A DNA stretch of 64,000 nt from Akkermansia muciniphila (GCF_002884975.1 NZ_PJKB01000001.1:1405561-1469560); one strand, 5' to 3'. Shown: positions 42,579-51,712, counted from the first letter of the stretch. Notes: a model not told the origin generated them from the sequence alone. Program-made: numbers and translations.

Positions 42579-43367
42579 CTACCACAATTTCAGCGCGTCC
42601 ACCCGGTCCGGATGCTCCCACCGCAGGTGGTCCCGGATGGCGGCGGCAATGAAGCCCAGGCCGCGGTCCACCGCCGCCACCAGCCCATCCCCCGCGGCAA
42701 GCCGTGCCGCAATGGCGGCGGAGAGGGAGCAGCCCGTTCCATGGGTGCTCACATCCTGCACGCGCGGACGGTTCCATTCCCCCAGAATGCGGCCGTCCGG
42801 CCCGGCCAGCACATCCCGGCAGTCCCCTTCCAGATGGCCGCCCTTTAAAAGAACCGGGCACCCGTACCTGAGGGCCAGCCGTGCGGCGCACTCCGGCAGT
42901 TCATCCCTCCCGGGATTGGCGGAACTCCGGAGCAGGACGGCGGCTTCATCCAGGTTGGGAGTCAGCAGGGCCGCTCCCGGCAGCAGAAGCTCTTCATAAA
43001 CGGCCACGGCCTCTTCCCGCATCAGGCGGTCCCCTGCCGTGGCAATCATGACCGGGTCCACCACCACGGGAATACCTGCGCCGGAAAGCACCTCATGCAC
43101 CGCGCGGACGATGGCCGGAGAGTACAGCATGCCCGTCTTCACGGCAGCTACGGGGAAATGCTCCAGATTGATCCTCACCTGGTCCGCGACCAGGGCAGGG
43201 TCCACCTCCTGAATGCCGCGCACCAGTCCCGGCACCTCGGAAACGACGCAGGTGACCGCCGTCAGCGCAAACGCCCCCATGGCGTGGGCCGCCTTCAGGT
43301 CCGCCTGAAGTCCGGCCCCGGCGGAACAGTCAGAACCGGCAATCGTCATCATTACGGGAATACTCAT
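42579..43367 (-). CDS. thiD: Hydroxymethylpyrimidine/phosphomethylpyrimidine kinase
   Basis: 262 residues, ribokinase-like fold. MTIAGSDCSAGAGLQADLKAAHAMGAFALTAVT is the diagnostic N-terminus; VVDPVMIATAGDRLMREEAV and the anion-hole DVSTHGTGCSLSAAIAARLA near the C-terminus complete the active site. Phosphorylates HMP and HMP-P for thiamine synthesis or salvage. The start MSIPVMM (ATG 43367) is chosen as the fold begins directly there. No TPP riboswitch is visible upstream and no other thiamine gene adjoins. Divergent from the next small gene. Confidence 0.94.
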   Translation of the reverse strand: MSIPVMMTIAGSDCSAGAGLQADLKAAHAMGAFALTAVTCVVSEVPGLVRGIQEVDPALVADQVRINLEHFPVAAVKTGMLYSPAIVRAVHEVLSGAGIPVVVDPVMIATAGDRLMREEAVAVYEELLLPGAALLTPNLDEAAVLLRSSANPGRDELPECAARLALRYGCPVLLKGGHLEGDCRDVLAGPDGRILGEWNRPRVQDVSTHGTGCSLSAAIAARLAAGDGLVAAVDRGLGFIAAAIRDHLRWEHPDRVDALKLW

Positions 43368-43479
43368 GCCCCTGTTTTTAATCGGGAGGAGCGGCATTGA
43401 ACATCCAAAAATCCGCGCACACCGCCCCAATGTCACAAATCCGGGTGGGAAAATGCCGCCGGAATGCCACAATCCGCCC

Positions 43480-43959
43480 ATGACCCACGCCGCCCCAGCC
43501 CCGGAAGAGCAGGAATTCTGGCTTTTTATTCAGAATGAGCCCCTGCCCGCGGCGGAGGAGTTGCAGAAAAACATGTTCCGCCTGGACGCCTGCTTCCGCC
43601 TGAACCTTTCCGGCGCGCCGGAACATGCTCCGGAGCATGTGCTGGAAGGGGAATACCTGGACGAAGAGGGAGAATCCCAGCTGGACGTGTTCTGGGTCAT
43701 GGAGACGGACGACGCCCGGCAGGCGTTCAAAAGGGACCGCGCGGCCCTTCAGCAAATAGGGAGCCGCACCAAAATGCTGCGTTTCATCCTGGAGGATGAA
43801 TGCGCCCTGGGCCACGTTTTCGCCATGATCCACGCCATCCTGGAACACCGGGACGGCCTGCTGGTCATTCCGGACGGACGGGGAAACATTATTCTGGAAC
43901 GGAAACAGGCCCTGGATTTCCTGAACCGGGAGATCCGGGAAGGCATGGCGGAAGACTAG
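43480..43959 (+). CDS. Conserved-looking hypothetical protein
   Basis: 159 residues, acidic, no signal peptide or membrane helix. Recognisable blocks: EFWLFIQNEPLPAAEELQKN, EGEYLDEEGESQLDVFW, and a C-terminal RKQALDFLNREIREGMAED helix. No family recognised. ATG 43480 or 43453 are possible starts; the first gives the cleaner N-terminus. Its stop overlaps the stop of the convergent Sel1 lipoprotein gene by four bases. Confidence 0.6.
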   Translation: MTHAAPAPEEQEFWLFIQNEPLPAAEELQKNMFRLDACFRLNLSGAPEHAPEHVLEGEYLDEEGESQLDVFWVMETDDARQAFKRDRAALQQIGSRTKMLRFILEDECALGHVFAMIHAILEHRDGLLVIPDGRGNIILERKQALDFLNREIREGMAED

Positions 43960-44996
43960 CGTTCTTCCGCCCGCGGCGCGGCGGAGCCCTCCCGCTCCGC
44001 ATTCAGTTGGAGCGCCTTCTTTTTCCAGACTTCCGCCATGTCCGCATCCTGCCTGGTTCCCTTTCCGGTACTGTAGCAGACGGAAAGCATCAGCATGGCA
44101 TTGACGTGGCCCTGCCCGGCGGCCAGCCGGAGCCAGTTGAACGCCTTGCCTTCATCCACGGGAACGCCGGAACCATCCAGATACGCCAGCCCCACGATGT
44201 ACTGGGCACGGGCGTCCCCGGCGGAAGCCGCCTGTTCATACCATTTCATGGCGCGCTCCATGTCCTGCGGCACTCCCGCCCCCTTCGCATAAAGGTTCCC
44301 CAGGTAGACGGAGGAAGGCGTATTGCCTCCGTTGGCGGCCTTTTCCAGCAGCACCAGCCCGGAGGCGGCATCCTTGTCAAAGCCCATTTCCCCTTCCATG
44401 TAAGCCCGGCCCAGCAGCCCCATGGCCGCAGGGTGTTCCTCATCCGACGCCTTGTTCCACAGTTCCAGCGCCTTGTTCCGGTCCTGGGTCGCCCCGTCCC
44501 CCTTGAAATACATCATGCCCAGCATGTACAGGGCATTTCCCCGCTGGCTGCCGGGGCGTGCCAGCCCGTATTCAAACCATTCCCTGGCCGCCGCGGCGTC
44601 ACGCTTGATGCCGGTTCCGTACAGGTACATGGCGCCGATGACCGTTTCCCCGGAATATCCGGACCCGGCCTCCGCCACGGAGTCACACCAGGCGCGCACA
44701 TCCAGCGGATGCGCCCAGCCGTTCTGCAATCCCTCCGCGTACAGGGCGGCCACATCATTGAGCGCCTTCACCTGCTCCTTGTCATTCCCTTTCTCACGGG
44801 CAGCGGCGGCTGTGGCGGCATCCAGACGGTCCTTCCATTTTCCGGCCTCCCCTTTTTCCGCCTTTTCCGCGGCAGGTTCCTCCCGCTCCCCGGCAGGGGT
44901 CCCCTGCTTTTCCCCGGAGGCAGGCTTGCGGTCACACCCGCACCAGAGAAGGGACACGGAGACGGCCACGCACCCGGCAACTATTTTTTTCATCAT
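43956..44996 (-). CDS. Sel1-repeat lipoprotein
   Basis: 346 residues. The signal peptide ends in a lipobox-like SLLWCGC. After a charged linker come about six Sel1/TPR-like repeats, recognisable by AAAREWFEYGLARPGSQRGNALYMLGMMYF, GLLGRAYMEGEMG and MERAMKWYEQAASAGDARAQYIVGLAYLDGSG. Such solenoids mediate protein-protein contacts. A tandem Met pair leaves the start at 44996 or 44993. No partner is evident from the neighbours. Confidence 0.82.
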   Translation of the reverse strand: MMKKIVAGCVAVSVSLLWCGCDRKPASGEKQGTPAGEREEPAAEKAEKGEAGKWKDRLDAATAAAAREKGNDKEQVKALNDVAALYAEGLQNGWAHPLDVRAWCDSVAEAGSGYSGETVIGAMYLYGTGIKRDAAAAREWFEYGLARPGSQRGNALYMLGMMYFKGDGATQDRNKALELWNKASDEEHPAAMGLLGRAYMEGEMGFDKDAASGLVLLEKAANGGNTPSSVYLGNLYAKGAGVPQDMERAMKWYEQAASAGDARAQYIVGLAYLDGSGVPVDEGKAFNWLRLAAGQGHVNAMLMLSVCYSTGKGTRQDADMAEVWKKKALQLNAEREGSAAPRAEER

Positions 44997-45170
44997 GCCC
45001 ACCACCATAGGACAGCCGCACGGACGTGCCAAGAAGAGAAATGACGGAAATACCGCCTCCGCCACAGGAAAACGCGCAAAACGCCGTCATGCGCCGCAGA
45101 AAAGGGATTTTCTCTTTTATCATTGAATATTTCCCCTCTTTTTGTTTTACTGGAACCAGTTCAACCACTA

Positions 45171-45908
45171 ATGAAATTAGTACCGCGCCTGTATCTCCTG
45201 ACGTGCCTGGGCCTGGCGTCCCTGGGGTGGTTCTGTTGCGGGGCTTTCGCGACGGAACTGCCCGTGAAGTACATTTTTGAACTGTCGGACGAGCCGGTAA
45301 AGGTGCGTCCCGGCAAAATAGATACCAAGAGCGTTTTCTTCCCCAAATACGCGCGGGGCACCTCCCCGGAAGCCCTGAAACGGCAGGCAGCCCTCTTCCA
45401 TTCACAAATGAGGCACGCGGCTCCCAAAAGCAGGCCCGCCATTGATATCCACATGAATGACGACAGGATGGAAAGGGACGGGCACGCCCTGTCCGGCTAT
45501 GAATTCCACCATCCGGACAGCCGGAAGGAAACGGTCATTACCACAGAACCCCCGGATGAGGAAATCTGGCTGAACGACGGTGACCCGGACAGCCCTTTTT
45601 TCCACACTCCCCGTTCCGCCACCAACACGGAAATCCGTGAAATATCCGCGCCGTCCGACGTCTGGCCCGCCTGGAACGAAGCGGAGGTCAACCTGGACAT
45701 GAACCTTCAGGAGTCCGCCCCGCGTCCCTTTGTGATCCAGCCGGCTCCGTCCGGAGCCATCCGCACCATCATCAAATCCTTCAACGGAGCCGTATTTGAA
45801 GCGGACCCGCAACCCATGCATCCCATGTGGGACCAGCTGCCTCCGGGCTATGTCCCCATTCCGGCGCTCCCCGCCTACCAGCCCACCGTGCTGAGAAAAT
45901 TACAGTAG
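45171..45908 (+). CDS. Exported protein of unknown function
   Basis: 245 residues from ATG 45171, with a signal peptide (LYLLTCLGLASLGWFCCGAFA, cleavage before TELPV). The mature part is polar, rich in Pro, Asp and Glu (HPDSRKETVITTEPPDEE, NDGDPDSPFFHTPRSA) and probably loosely structured. The C-terminus is Pro-rich. No family recognised. The frame extends upstream to 45123 but the signal peptide fits 45171. Convergent with the porin gene. Confidence 0.6.
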   Translation: MKLVPRLYLLTCLGLASLGWFCCGAFATELPVKYIFELSDEPVKVRPGKIDTKSVFFPKYARGTSPEALKRQAALFHSQMRHAAPKSRPAIDIHMNDDRMERDGHALSGYEFHHPDSRKETVITTEPPDEEIWLNDGDPDSPFFHTPRSATNTEIREISAPSDVWPAWNEAEVNLDMNLQESAPRPFVIQPAPSGAIRTIIKSFNGAVFEADPQPMHPMWDQLPPGYVPIPALPAYQPTVLRKLQ

Positions 45909-45921
45909 GGGCGGCGGAAGA

Positions 45922-47184
45922 TCAGAACTTGAACCGGACGGCGCCAAACACGCTCCAGCCGTTGAACGCCTTGGCCGTTGCGGAATCCGCCCGGCTGGCG
46001 ACATACTCCACCGCCAGCATCAGCTTCACCGCGTTGACCGCTTCCGGGCACAGATAACAGTTCAGCCCCAGGTAAAAGGAATGCATGCTGTCCACCCACC
46101 CGGGATAATGGGTAACGCTGGGCGCGTACCGGGTGTTCAGCTTCACGGAACGGTTACCGAACGAACACTGGTACTGGAATACGCCCTCCAAATGGGGCGA
46201 AATCCGGTAAACGGGCTGAAGAACCAGGCCGTACACATTCTTAGCGCCCGGCTGGCCCACAATCCCCACGCCCGCCAGCAGGTTCCCCATCACGGAAAAA
46301 GCTCCCCGGCTGGCATCCCAGCTCAGGGAAATTACGTCCTGGGCTCCCGTCCCGCAATAATCAGAAGTGGAAGGAATCTTTCTTCCCCGCCATTCCGTAA
46401 AATTATGTGCGTACTGGTAACCCAGGGTCTGGCTGTCCCAAGCGGAAGACGCCACCTTCCATTTCATAGCGTTCAGGGCAAATACGTTGTCTGCGGAATG
46501 AAACTGCACTTCATCCTTCAGGTCCGTACCATTTGCGTTCAGATAAACGCCGTAGGAATGGTACAGGCTCTTGGCGTCCTTCTGGAAATTGGCCTCCAAT
46601 CCCCAGTTGGAGATGGAAATCAGTTCATTGCACAGGGCGGACCTCTCCACCGTCTTGATCCGGGAGGATGCCAGGCAGTATTCGGACGTCAGGTGCGGAG
46701 TCAGCTTCCCGGCCCTGAACTTGACGCCGGGCATGGTCTTTTCCAGATAAAGTTCATACAGGGACCACTCCGTGCGGCTGCCGGTCCATTCCCCGCGCAC
46801 TTCGCGGTGGCGGCCCTCCAGGTCTCCCACGTTCGTCAGGTTGGACAGGCGCCAGGAGCCGTCCCCCATCACAACATCCCCGCCCAGGTAGGCGCGCCGC
46901 CACTCACTGTTATGGCCGCCGGAGGAGGGGCAGAACTTGTTGGCTCCATTGGGACTGACGGCGGCTGCCTGGTACTGGCCGATCAAGGTCAGCTTCACCT
47001 TTTTAATCCAGGAAGAATCATTCCGGTACAGAACGGGGCCGCGGTCCAGCACACGGCACAAGGACGGAAGAGGCTCACCTGGCGCGGGCTGGGGCTGCGT
47101 TACGCGCGCACCGGCCTCCGCTGCGGAAAAAGCGGCGCACCAGCAGACGGCAAACAGGCCGTTCCTCAGAAAAAGAGACTTCAT
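45922..47184 (-). CDS. Outer-membrane porin, OprO/P-like
   Basis: 420 residues with a signal peptide (start MKSLFLRNG). The mature protein has alternating strands with aromatic girdles (SEWRRAYLGGDVVMGDGSWRLSNL, VKFRAGKLTPHLTSEYCLASS, RYAPSVTHYPGWVDSMHSFYLGL) and ends in Phe (AVRFKF), typical of beta barrels inserted by BamA. The KLTPHLTSEY...ERSALCNEL segment recalls the polyanion-selective porin family. The substrate is unknown. The N-terminal extension to 47244 in the same frame is not signal-like and is left out. Confidence 0.78.
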   Translation of the reverse strand: MKSLFLRNGLFAVCWCAAFSAAEAGARVTQPQPAPGEPLPSLCRVLDRGPVLYRNDSSWIKKVKLTLIGQYQAAAVSPNGANKFCPSSGGHNSEWRRAYLGGDVVMGDGSWRLSNLTNVGDLEGRHREVRGEWTGSRTEWSLYELYLEKTMPGVKFRAGKLTPHLTSEYCLASSRIKTVERSALCNELISISNWGLEANFQKDAKSLYHSYGVYLNANGTDLKDEVQFHSADNVFALNAMKWKVASSAWDSQTLGYQYAHNFTEWRGRKIPSTSDYCGTGAQDVISLSWDASRGAFSVMGNLLAGVGIVGQPGAKNVYGLVLQPVYRISPHLEGVFQYQCSFGNRSVKLNTRYAPSVTHYPGWVDSMHSFYLGLNCYLCPEAVNAVKLMLAVEYVASRADSATAKAFNGWSVFGAVRFKF

Positions 47185-47306
47185 CACAGCGTCAACAAAC
47201 AGGTTGCAGGGCAGACACCTTAAGGGGGCGTTCCTGAAAATCAAGCCCGGATGTTTCTTTTGCCATTGCAGTTTTCCGGCGGCCCGTGCTATGAAGACGG
47301 GCAGAC

Positions 47307-47837
47307 ATGAACACCCAAACGCGCCCCTCTCTCTGGAAATACTTTATCCTGTGCCTCACCAAGAATTACTGTTCCTTCTCCGGAACGGCACCGCGGCGCG
47401 AATTCTGGGGGTTCTACCTCTTTCTGTACCTCTTCTCCATGATCTTCGGCATAGCCGGCGCAGTATTCTTTGCGATGTCGCTTCCGTGGGGGGAACTGGC
47501 CGGAGTGCATGACCAGGCTCAAATCCAGGCCATGCTTGCCCCCCATATCACCTCCTTCATCCTTGCCGTGCAAATAATCATGATGGCCTTCTATCTGCCC
47601 ATCTGGGGCGTCACCATCAGAAGGCTCCGGGACGCGGGGTTCAGCACGGCGTGGGGCTACGGCTATATTGCGCTGGGAATCATCGGCCTGCTCAACTGGG
47701 CTGTTATGGACCGCTTCCATTACGAGGGCGGCCCCGTAACGCAGTTCCTGGGCATCATTTCCTCCGCCTGCTGGCTGCTGCTCATCATTCTGGCCTGCTT
47801 CCCCTCCCGGCCTGCTGTGGAGGACACGCCTGAATAA
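47307..47837 (+). CDS. DUF805 membrane protein
   Basis: 176 residues with four hydrophobic segments. NYCSFSGTAPRREFWGFYLF is the family's entry motif (sequence before helix 1), and PIWGVTIRRLRDAGFSTAWGY matches the conserved RRLHDxG region before helix 3. Function of the family is unknown. The last 53 bases overlap the 3' end of the methyltransferase gene on the opposite strand. Confidence 0.85.
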   Translation: MNTQTRPSLWKYFILCLTKNYCSFSGTAPRREFWGFYLFLYLFSMIFGIAGAVFFAMSLPWGELAGVHDQAQIQAMLAPHITSFILAVQIIMMAFYLPIWGVTIRRLRDAGFSTAWGYGYIALGIIGLLNWAVMDRFHYEGGPVTQFLGIISSACWLLLIILACFPSRPAVEDTPE

Positions 47838-49815
47838 CCACTTCCCGCTCTTGCGGGGAGAGGCCGTAAATATCCTCCACCAGCCTGTTCATCCGTTCAT
47901 CATCCTCCGGACGGTAGGAGGCGTGCAGAACCCCGGACAGTCTTTCCGCCTCCTCAAGCGCGGCCAGCGGGGGCACACAGACGGGAGCCCGGAGGATAGG
48001 AGCCGTATCCATCTGGAACGCATCCCCCTGCATTTTCCCCCGCAGGCGGAACCAGAACTGCATCAGCCTGGAATTCAACAGGGCCGCCAGGTACTTCATG
48101 CTCACGCGCTCCGTGCGGATCACGTTGAATGACATCATCACATACGCTTCCCGTTCCGTGTAGGTAAACGTGGGCCGCGCACATTTGCGGGCGGCGAGAA
48201 TTTTGGGACCGGGTAAAAAGAACTCCTCTCTTCTGGACCAGTGCACATGGTAATACTTCATGCGCCTCATCCTTGTCTCCCTGCGGCGCTCCATCAGGGG
48301 CCGGAACCTCTCCAGATGGCGAATCAGGGTCACTGCCTGGTCCGAGCCGTTATCCGGGGTCAGGTACAGCAAGACCTTCTCCGGCTCCTTCAGGGAATAT
48401 CTGCCTGCCAATGCAGGTTCATACAGGGGTTTGAGAAAGCGCCGTTCCCGTTCCGGCAGCCCATGGAAATAATCCTGCGGCACCACAAATACCCCTTCCC
48501 CCCTCCGGATTCCGGAGCGGCGCACTATTCCCGGCTCCAGGCTTTCCAGCGCACGGGAGGAAACAACATCCGGATTCGGTACAATCCCCTGGGTGATTTC
48601 CCTGGCTCCATCCAGCTTGAAATTTCCGGCTGCCTCCATCTTTTCCAAAACGGCCCATTGGGCGGCAGAGCAGAAAGACAGGCCCTCCTTCACGCACACC
48701 CCGGCATCTTCCGGCAGAGGGAACTGACGGTAGGGTTCATGTTCCAGAAATGCCCCCACCTCTTCCATGGAACCGCAAAAGCGCCGGTATTCCGGAACCA
48801 GCTTTCCGGCCCCGTCTCCCCCCTTTTCCGCCAGAACGGTCATGGTGTGAACCCGTGCGGTTTCAAACACCCGGCAGGCCCCGAAGTCGGACAGGCGCAG
48901 CAAACTGCAATCCGCCAGCAACTTGCGGCGGAGGGGCGCCGCACCGGCATTCGCCATCCACTTGTTGGGAACGACCAGGTGCATGACGCCCCCGGGACTC
49001 AGGGCATCCAGCCCCACGCATGCGAACACATACCAGTAATCCATGCGGGAAGAACAGAAGGAGGCCAGAGGAGAGGATTTCAGCCGGGCAAACAACTCCC
49101 TGTTTCCCTTTTCCCCCACAAAAGGGGGATTCCCTATCACGAGGTCAAAGCCGCCGTCTTCCATCACTGCTGCAAGCCCCTGCCGCCAGACGCCGTCCGC
49201 GGAAAAATCCAGGCTGTCTCCGCACAGGAGATGATCCCGGAAGACGCCCTCCCCGCCCGCGGCCAGCAACGCACAGCGAAAACGGAAACGGGCCACCTCC
49301 AGCGCCTCCGGAGAAATGTCCACCCCGTAAATATTCTCCTCCAGAATAGAACGGATTAAATCCGCCTCCGGACGTTCCGGCTCCAGGCGTTTCCTGCGGC
49401 GGACAAGCTCCTGGAGTATTCCCATGGTAAATGCCCCGGCCCCGGTGGATAAATCCAGAACCCGGATATTTTTCAGCAACACGGCTTCTTCATCACTCCG
49501 GGAGTCCGGCGATCCGGATGACAGCCAGAGAGACACCGCCTCCCGCGCCATCCAGCGGACCAGGAAGCCGGGAGTATACACGGTCCCGGACCGAGGCGCA
49601 TCCGCCAGGGAACGTTCCAGCAAACTCCCCAGCACGGACGGAGTGACTGCCCGGAATTCATCATCTTCCCGATGGGAAAATGCGAATCCTTCCGGGAGGC
49701 GGCATCCATGGCCGCCCTCCCGCTTTAACCATTGTTCCATCAAGGCCGCTTTCAAGCGTCCCCAGGCTTCAGAACGGCTCCCGCCGCCTTTCTCCGGCAA
49801 AAAGCACCGGGCCAT
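47785..49815 (-). CDS. N6-adenine DNA methyltransferase, Eco57I/TaqI-like
   Basis: 676 residues from ATG 49815. The SAM motif I region VLDLSTGAGAFTMGIL is followed by NIYGVDISPEALEVARFR, and the catalytic motif IV is IGNPPFVGE (about residues 223-231). The C-terminus (YLAALLNSRLMQFWFRLRGKMQG, then DAFQMDTAPILRAPV) is the target-recognition module of TaqI-like enzymes. No PD-(D/E)XK nuclease is evident at the N-terminus and no restriction gene adjoins, so this may be an orphan methylase or a truncated type IIG relative. It neighbours an AT-rich gene and a tRNA cluster. Confidence 0.82.
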   Translation of the reverse strand: MARCFLPEKGGGSRSEAWGRLKAALMEQWLKREGGHGCRLPEGFAFSHREDDEFRAVTPSVLGSLLERSLADAPRSGTVYTPGFLVRWMAREAVSLWLSSGSPDSRSDEEAVLLKNIRVLDLSTGAGAFTMGILQELVRRRKRLEPERPEADLIRSILEENIYGVDISPEALEVARFRFRCALLAAGGEGVFRDHLLCGDSLDFSADGVWRQGLAAVMEDGGFDLVIGNPPFVGEKGNRELFARLKSSPLASFCSSRMDYWYVFACVGLDALSPGGVMHLVVPNKWMANAGAAPLRRKLLADCSLLRLSDFGACRVFETARVHTMTVLAEKGGDGAGKLVPEYRRFCGSMEEVGAFLEHEPYRQFPLPEDAGVCVKEGLSFCSAAQWAVLEKMEAAGNFKLDGAREITQGIVPNPDVVSSRALESLEPGIVRRSGIRRGEGVFVVPQDYFHGLPERERRFLKPLYEPALAGRYSLKEPEKVLLYLTPDNGSDQAVTLIRHLERFRPLMERRRETRMRRMKYYHVHWSRREEFFLPGPKILAARKCARPTFTYTEREAYVMMSFNVIRTERVSMKYLAALLNSRLMQFWFRLRGKMQGDAFQMDTAPILRAPVCVPPLAALEEAERLSGVLHASYRPEDDERMNRLVEDIYGLSPQEREVVIQACPPQQAGRGSRPE

Positions 49816-50030
49816 GAAACACTCCTGAACGCTCCGTTCCTTCACTGCCGTATTCCTACACCACCTGACTCTTCCACGCAATCAAAAGGGGCGCGGTCTT
49901 GAAATCCTGGCGGGGAGCCGCTTCAGTTTGCTCCCCAATTTTTATTACTCTGGAAGATGCGCCGATACCGTGTATGCTCGGCACCATATTGAAGGCTCCG
50001 GCCAATCTCCGGCGACAGAATCATAAGTCC

Positions 50031-50519
50031 ATGAAAAAAAGCATATTAAAAATATCTTTCCCGTTTATATTAATTATTTTAATCCTGGCCTCAATTGTTC
50101 TTTTTACAAAAAACGGCCATGCCCATATTCAAATTGAACGGAAGCCCGGGGAGATTGTTTTTTCTGAAAATGTAACAGTGGCCCAAAGCCCGTATTTTTT
50201 AAATTTCACCTCTTCCAACATCAAGGAATTCCTGGCAAAAAGTGACATTAAAGATGCAGATCAATTAATCATTTACCATGACGGCCGTATTATTTACCGG
50301 GGGTATAAAGGCTATCTCAGGTCTTTAGACGGTTCTCAGCAATGGGGGCTGCCCGGCAGAGTTATTAAAGACGGCAGCATCCTGGCCGACATGTTTGCCA
50401 TTTCCCATTATTACAATGGCCATATTTTCAAAGAGCCGTATTCCAAACAATACTTTCTTGAGATGTCATGCGTGGATGAACATGACCCTTTCCCCATGTA
50501 CGGAGAAACCCGTAATTGA
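50031..50519 (+). CDS. AT-rich hypothetical protein with N-terminal membrane anchor
   Basis: 162 residues. KKSILKISFPFILIILILASIVLF is a membrane helix or signal sequence; the rest is polar with strands (FSENVTVAQSPYFLNFTSSN, ADQLIIYHDGRIIYRGYKGY). No family recognised. Base composition is clearly lower in GC and richer in Lys, Ile and Asn than the neighbours, which suggests acquisition from elsewhere. ATG 50031 is selected, as the anchor begins directly after it. Situated between the methyltransferase and the tRNA cluster. Confidence 0.6.
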   Translation: MKKSILKISFPFILIILILASIVLFTKNGHAHIQIERKPGEIVFSENVTVAQSPYFLNFTSSNIKEFLAKSDIKDADQLIIYHDGRIIYRGYKGYLRSLDGSQQWGLPGRVIKDGSILADMFAISHYYNGHIFKEPYSKQYFLEMSCVDEHDPFPMYGETRN

Positions 50520-50601
50520 CGGCGCGGGGATACAAGAATAAACGGCTGTAAACATCCGGATGGACAAAAAAATCGTTTTTTCAACAACCGCCTGTAACAC
50601 A

Positions 50602-50633
50602 AAGCCCGGCTTGCAGATGGCAAAGCCGGACTT
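50602..50633 (-). other. Hairpin downstream of the tRNA cluster
   Basis: 11-nt arms (50602-50612, 50623-50633) pair with one G-U. On the minus strand it is preceded, not followed, by a T-run that comes directly after the tRNA 3' end, so it is not a classical terminator for either side. Confidence 0.4.
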
Positions 50634-50643
50634 AAAAAAGAAG

Positions 50644-50719
50644 TGGTACCCCGTCACGGGCTCGAACCGTGGACAAACTGATTAAGAGTCAGCTGCTCTA
50701 CCAACTGAGCTAACGAGGC
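50644..50719 (-). tRNA. tRNA-Lys (anticodon CTT), copy 2
   Basis: 76 nt with encoded CCA. The anticodon loop reads C-T-C-T-T-A-A, giving CTT (lysine, codon AAG). D-loop GTTGGTAGAG and T-loop GGTTCGAGCC are standard. The acceptor starts with G and ends with a G-U pair. Nearly identical to the next copy. CTTCTTTTTT follows directly on the minus strand. Confidence 0.93.
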
Positions 50720-50757
50720 ACTTGGATGTAATGGCGTTCCTTGCCGGAACAACCGGA

Positions 50758-50833
50758 TGGTACCCCGTCACGGGCTCGAACCGTGGACAAACTGATTAAG
50801 AGTCAGCTGCTCTACCAACTGAGCTAACGAGGC
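50758..50833 (-). tRNA. tRNA-Lys (anticodon CTT), copy 1
   Basis: 76 nt, same sequence as the other lysine tRNA in all parts that I compared, with encoded CCA. It is 38 bp from the other copy and 42 bp from tRNA-Thr, in one minus-strand cluster. Confidence 0.93.
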
Positions 50834-50875
50834 ATGTATCCGGCAGTTCCCCACGATGTGTTCCAACTCTGAAGA

Positions 50876-50950
50876 TGGAGCCACTGGTCGGAATTGAACC
50901 GACGACCCACGCATTACGAATGCGTTGCTCTACCCCTGAGCTACAGTGGC
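50876..50950 (-). tRNA. tRNA-Thr (anticodon CGT)
   Basis: 75 nt with encoded CCA. Stem ACGCA/TGCGT encloses loop TTCGTAA, so the anticodon is CGT (threonine, codon ACG). D-arm AGCTCAGGGGTAGAGC and T-loop GGTTCAATTCC are standard; acceptor GCCACTG pairs fully with CAGTGGC. First of three tRNAs in the minus-strand cluster. Confidence 0.93.
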
Positions 50951-51144
50951 ATCGCGAGAAGCGCGGAGGTAAGTAACCATAACAGCCCCCTTTTAGCAAG
51001 TCTTTTTTGCAATAAGGCCGTTTTTTTGCGCCTTGAATCCGGAATTGGAGACAAGCGCGGCAGTTGACAGTAGAAGAGCTTGCATAGGAGGAGGAAACAT
51101 GGTGGAGTTCAACTCCTCAAAGAGCTTTTCTTTCCTTACTTATC

Positions 51145-51642
51145 ATGAAGGCATATTACATTTTCCAGCAGGCAGACGAACAGACCATCAGCGACATTCT
51201 GGACTGGATGCGCAACCAGGAACGCGCCATTTACCGCGCCGCCGTGCGTGAACTGGGCGCCCTGAAAAAGCTGCGCCCGGAGTTCATCCAGCGCAAGCCC
51301 CTGAAGGAACAGTTTTCCTTCATCCAGAAAATGCTGGGATGGAAGCCCAGCAATGAGATAGGTGACCATCTGCTTCAAGTCTGGCTCCTGCGCAAGCACC
51401 AGGACATGCTGGTTACCTTCCTGAACACGCTGGGCATCCCCCATGACGGCAACGGCATTGTCAACGAACTGCCGGAAACGCTGGACAAGGAAAAACTTTC
51501 CAAGGCCGTGGATGAATTGTTTGAAAAGTACTCCCCCGGCGTAGCGTCCGTATACCTTCAGATGTTCCAGCTCCAGACGGAAGACGGCTGGGATGAACTG
51601 GCTGATGTCCTGGCGAACGATCCCCGCGTCACCATCCGCTGA
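51145..51642 (+). CDS. Hypothetical cytoplasmic protein
   Basis: 165 residues, mostly helical, no signal peptide. KAYYIFQQADEQTISDILDWMRNQER and HLLQVWLLRKHQDMLVTFLNTLGIPHDGNGIV are the best-defined blocks. Their arrangement suggests a helical repeat, but I recognise no family. No Shine-Dalgarno, a T-rich leader. A strong terminator follows at once. Confidence 0.65.
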   Translation: MKAYYIFQQADEQTISDILDWMRNQERAIYRAAVRELGALKKLRPEFIQRKPLKEQFSFIQKMLGWKPSNEIGDHLLQVWLLRKHQDMLVTFLNTLGIPHDGNGIVNELPETLDKEKLSKAVDELFEKYSPGVASVYLQMFQLQTEDGWDELADVLANDPRVTIR

Positions 51643-51675
51643 CTTTGATCATTCTGCTCCCGTGAAGGGAATATT

Positions 51676-51712
51676 GGAGCCGCTCCGGAAAGGAGCGGCT
51701 CTTCTATTTTAT
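51676..51712 (+). terminator. Intrinsic terminator
   Basis: Ten-pair perfect stem (51677-51686 with 51692-51701) and a T/A-rich tail, 34 bp beyond the stop of the hypothetical gene at 51145-51642. Confidence 0.88.

Noticed and set aside
43368..43479. TPP riboswitch upstream of thiD
   Set aside because: No CTGAGA-type core or the expected paired elements in the short leader.
47785..49815. Full restriction-modification or BREX-type defence island around the methylase
   Set aside because: Neighbours are a porin, a DUF805 protein and a small AT-rich gene; no nuclease, helicase or ATPase partner is visible.
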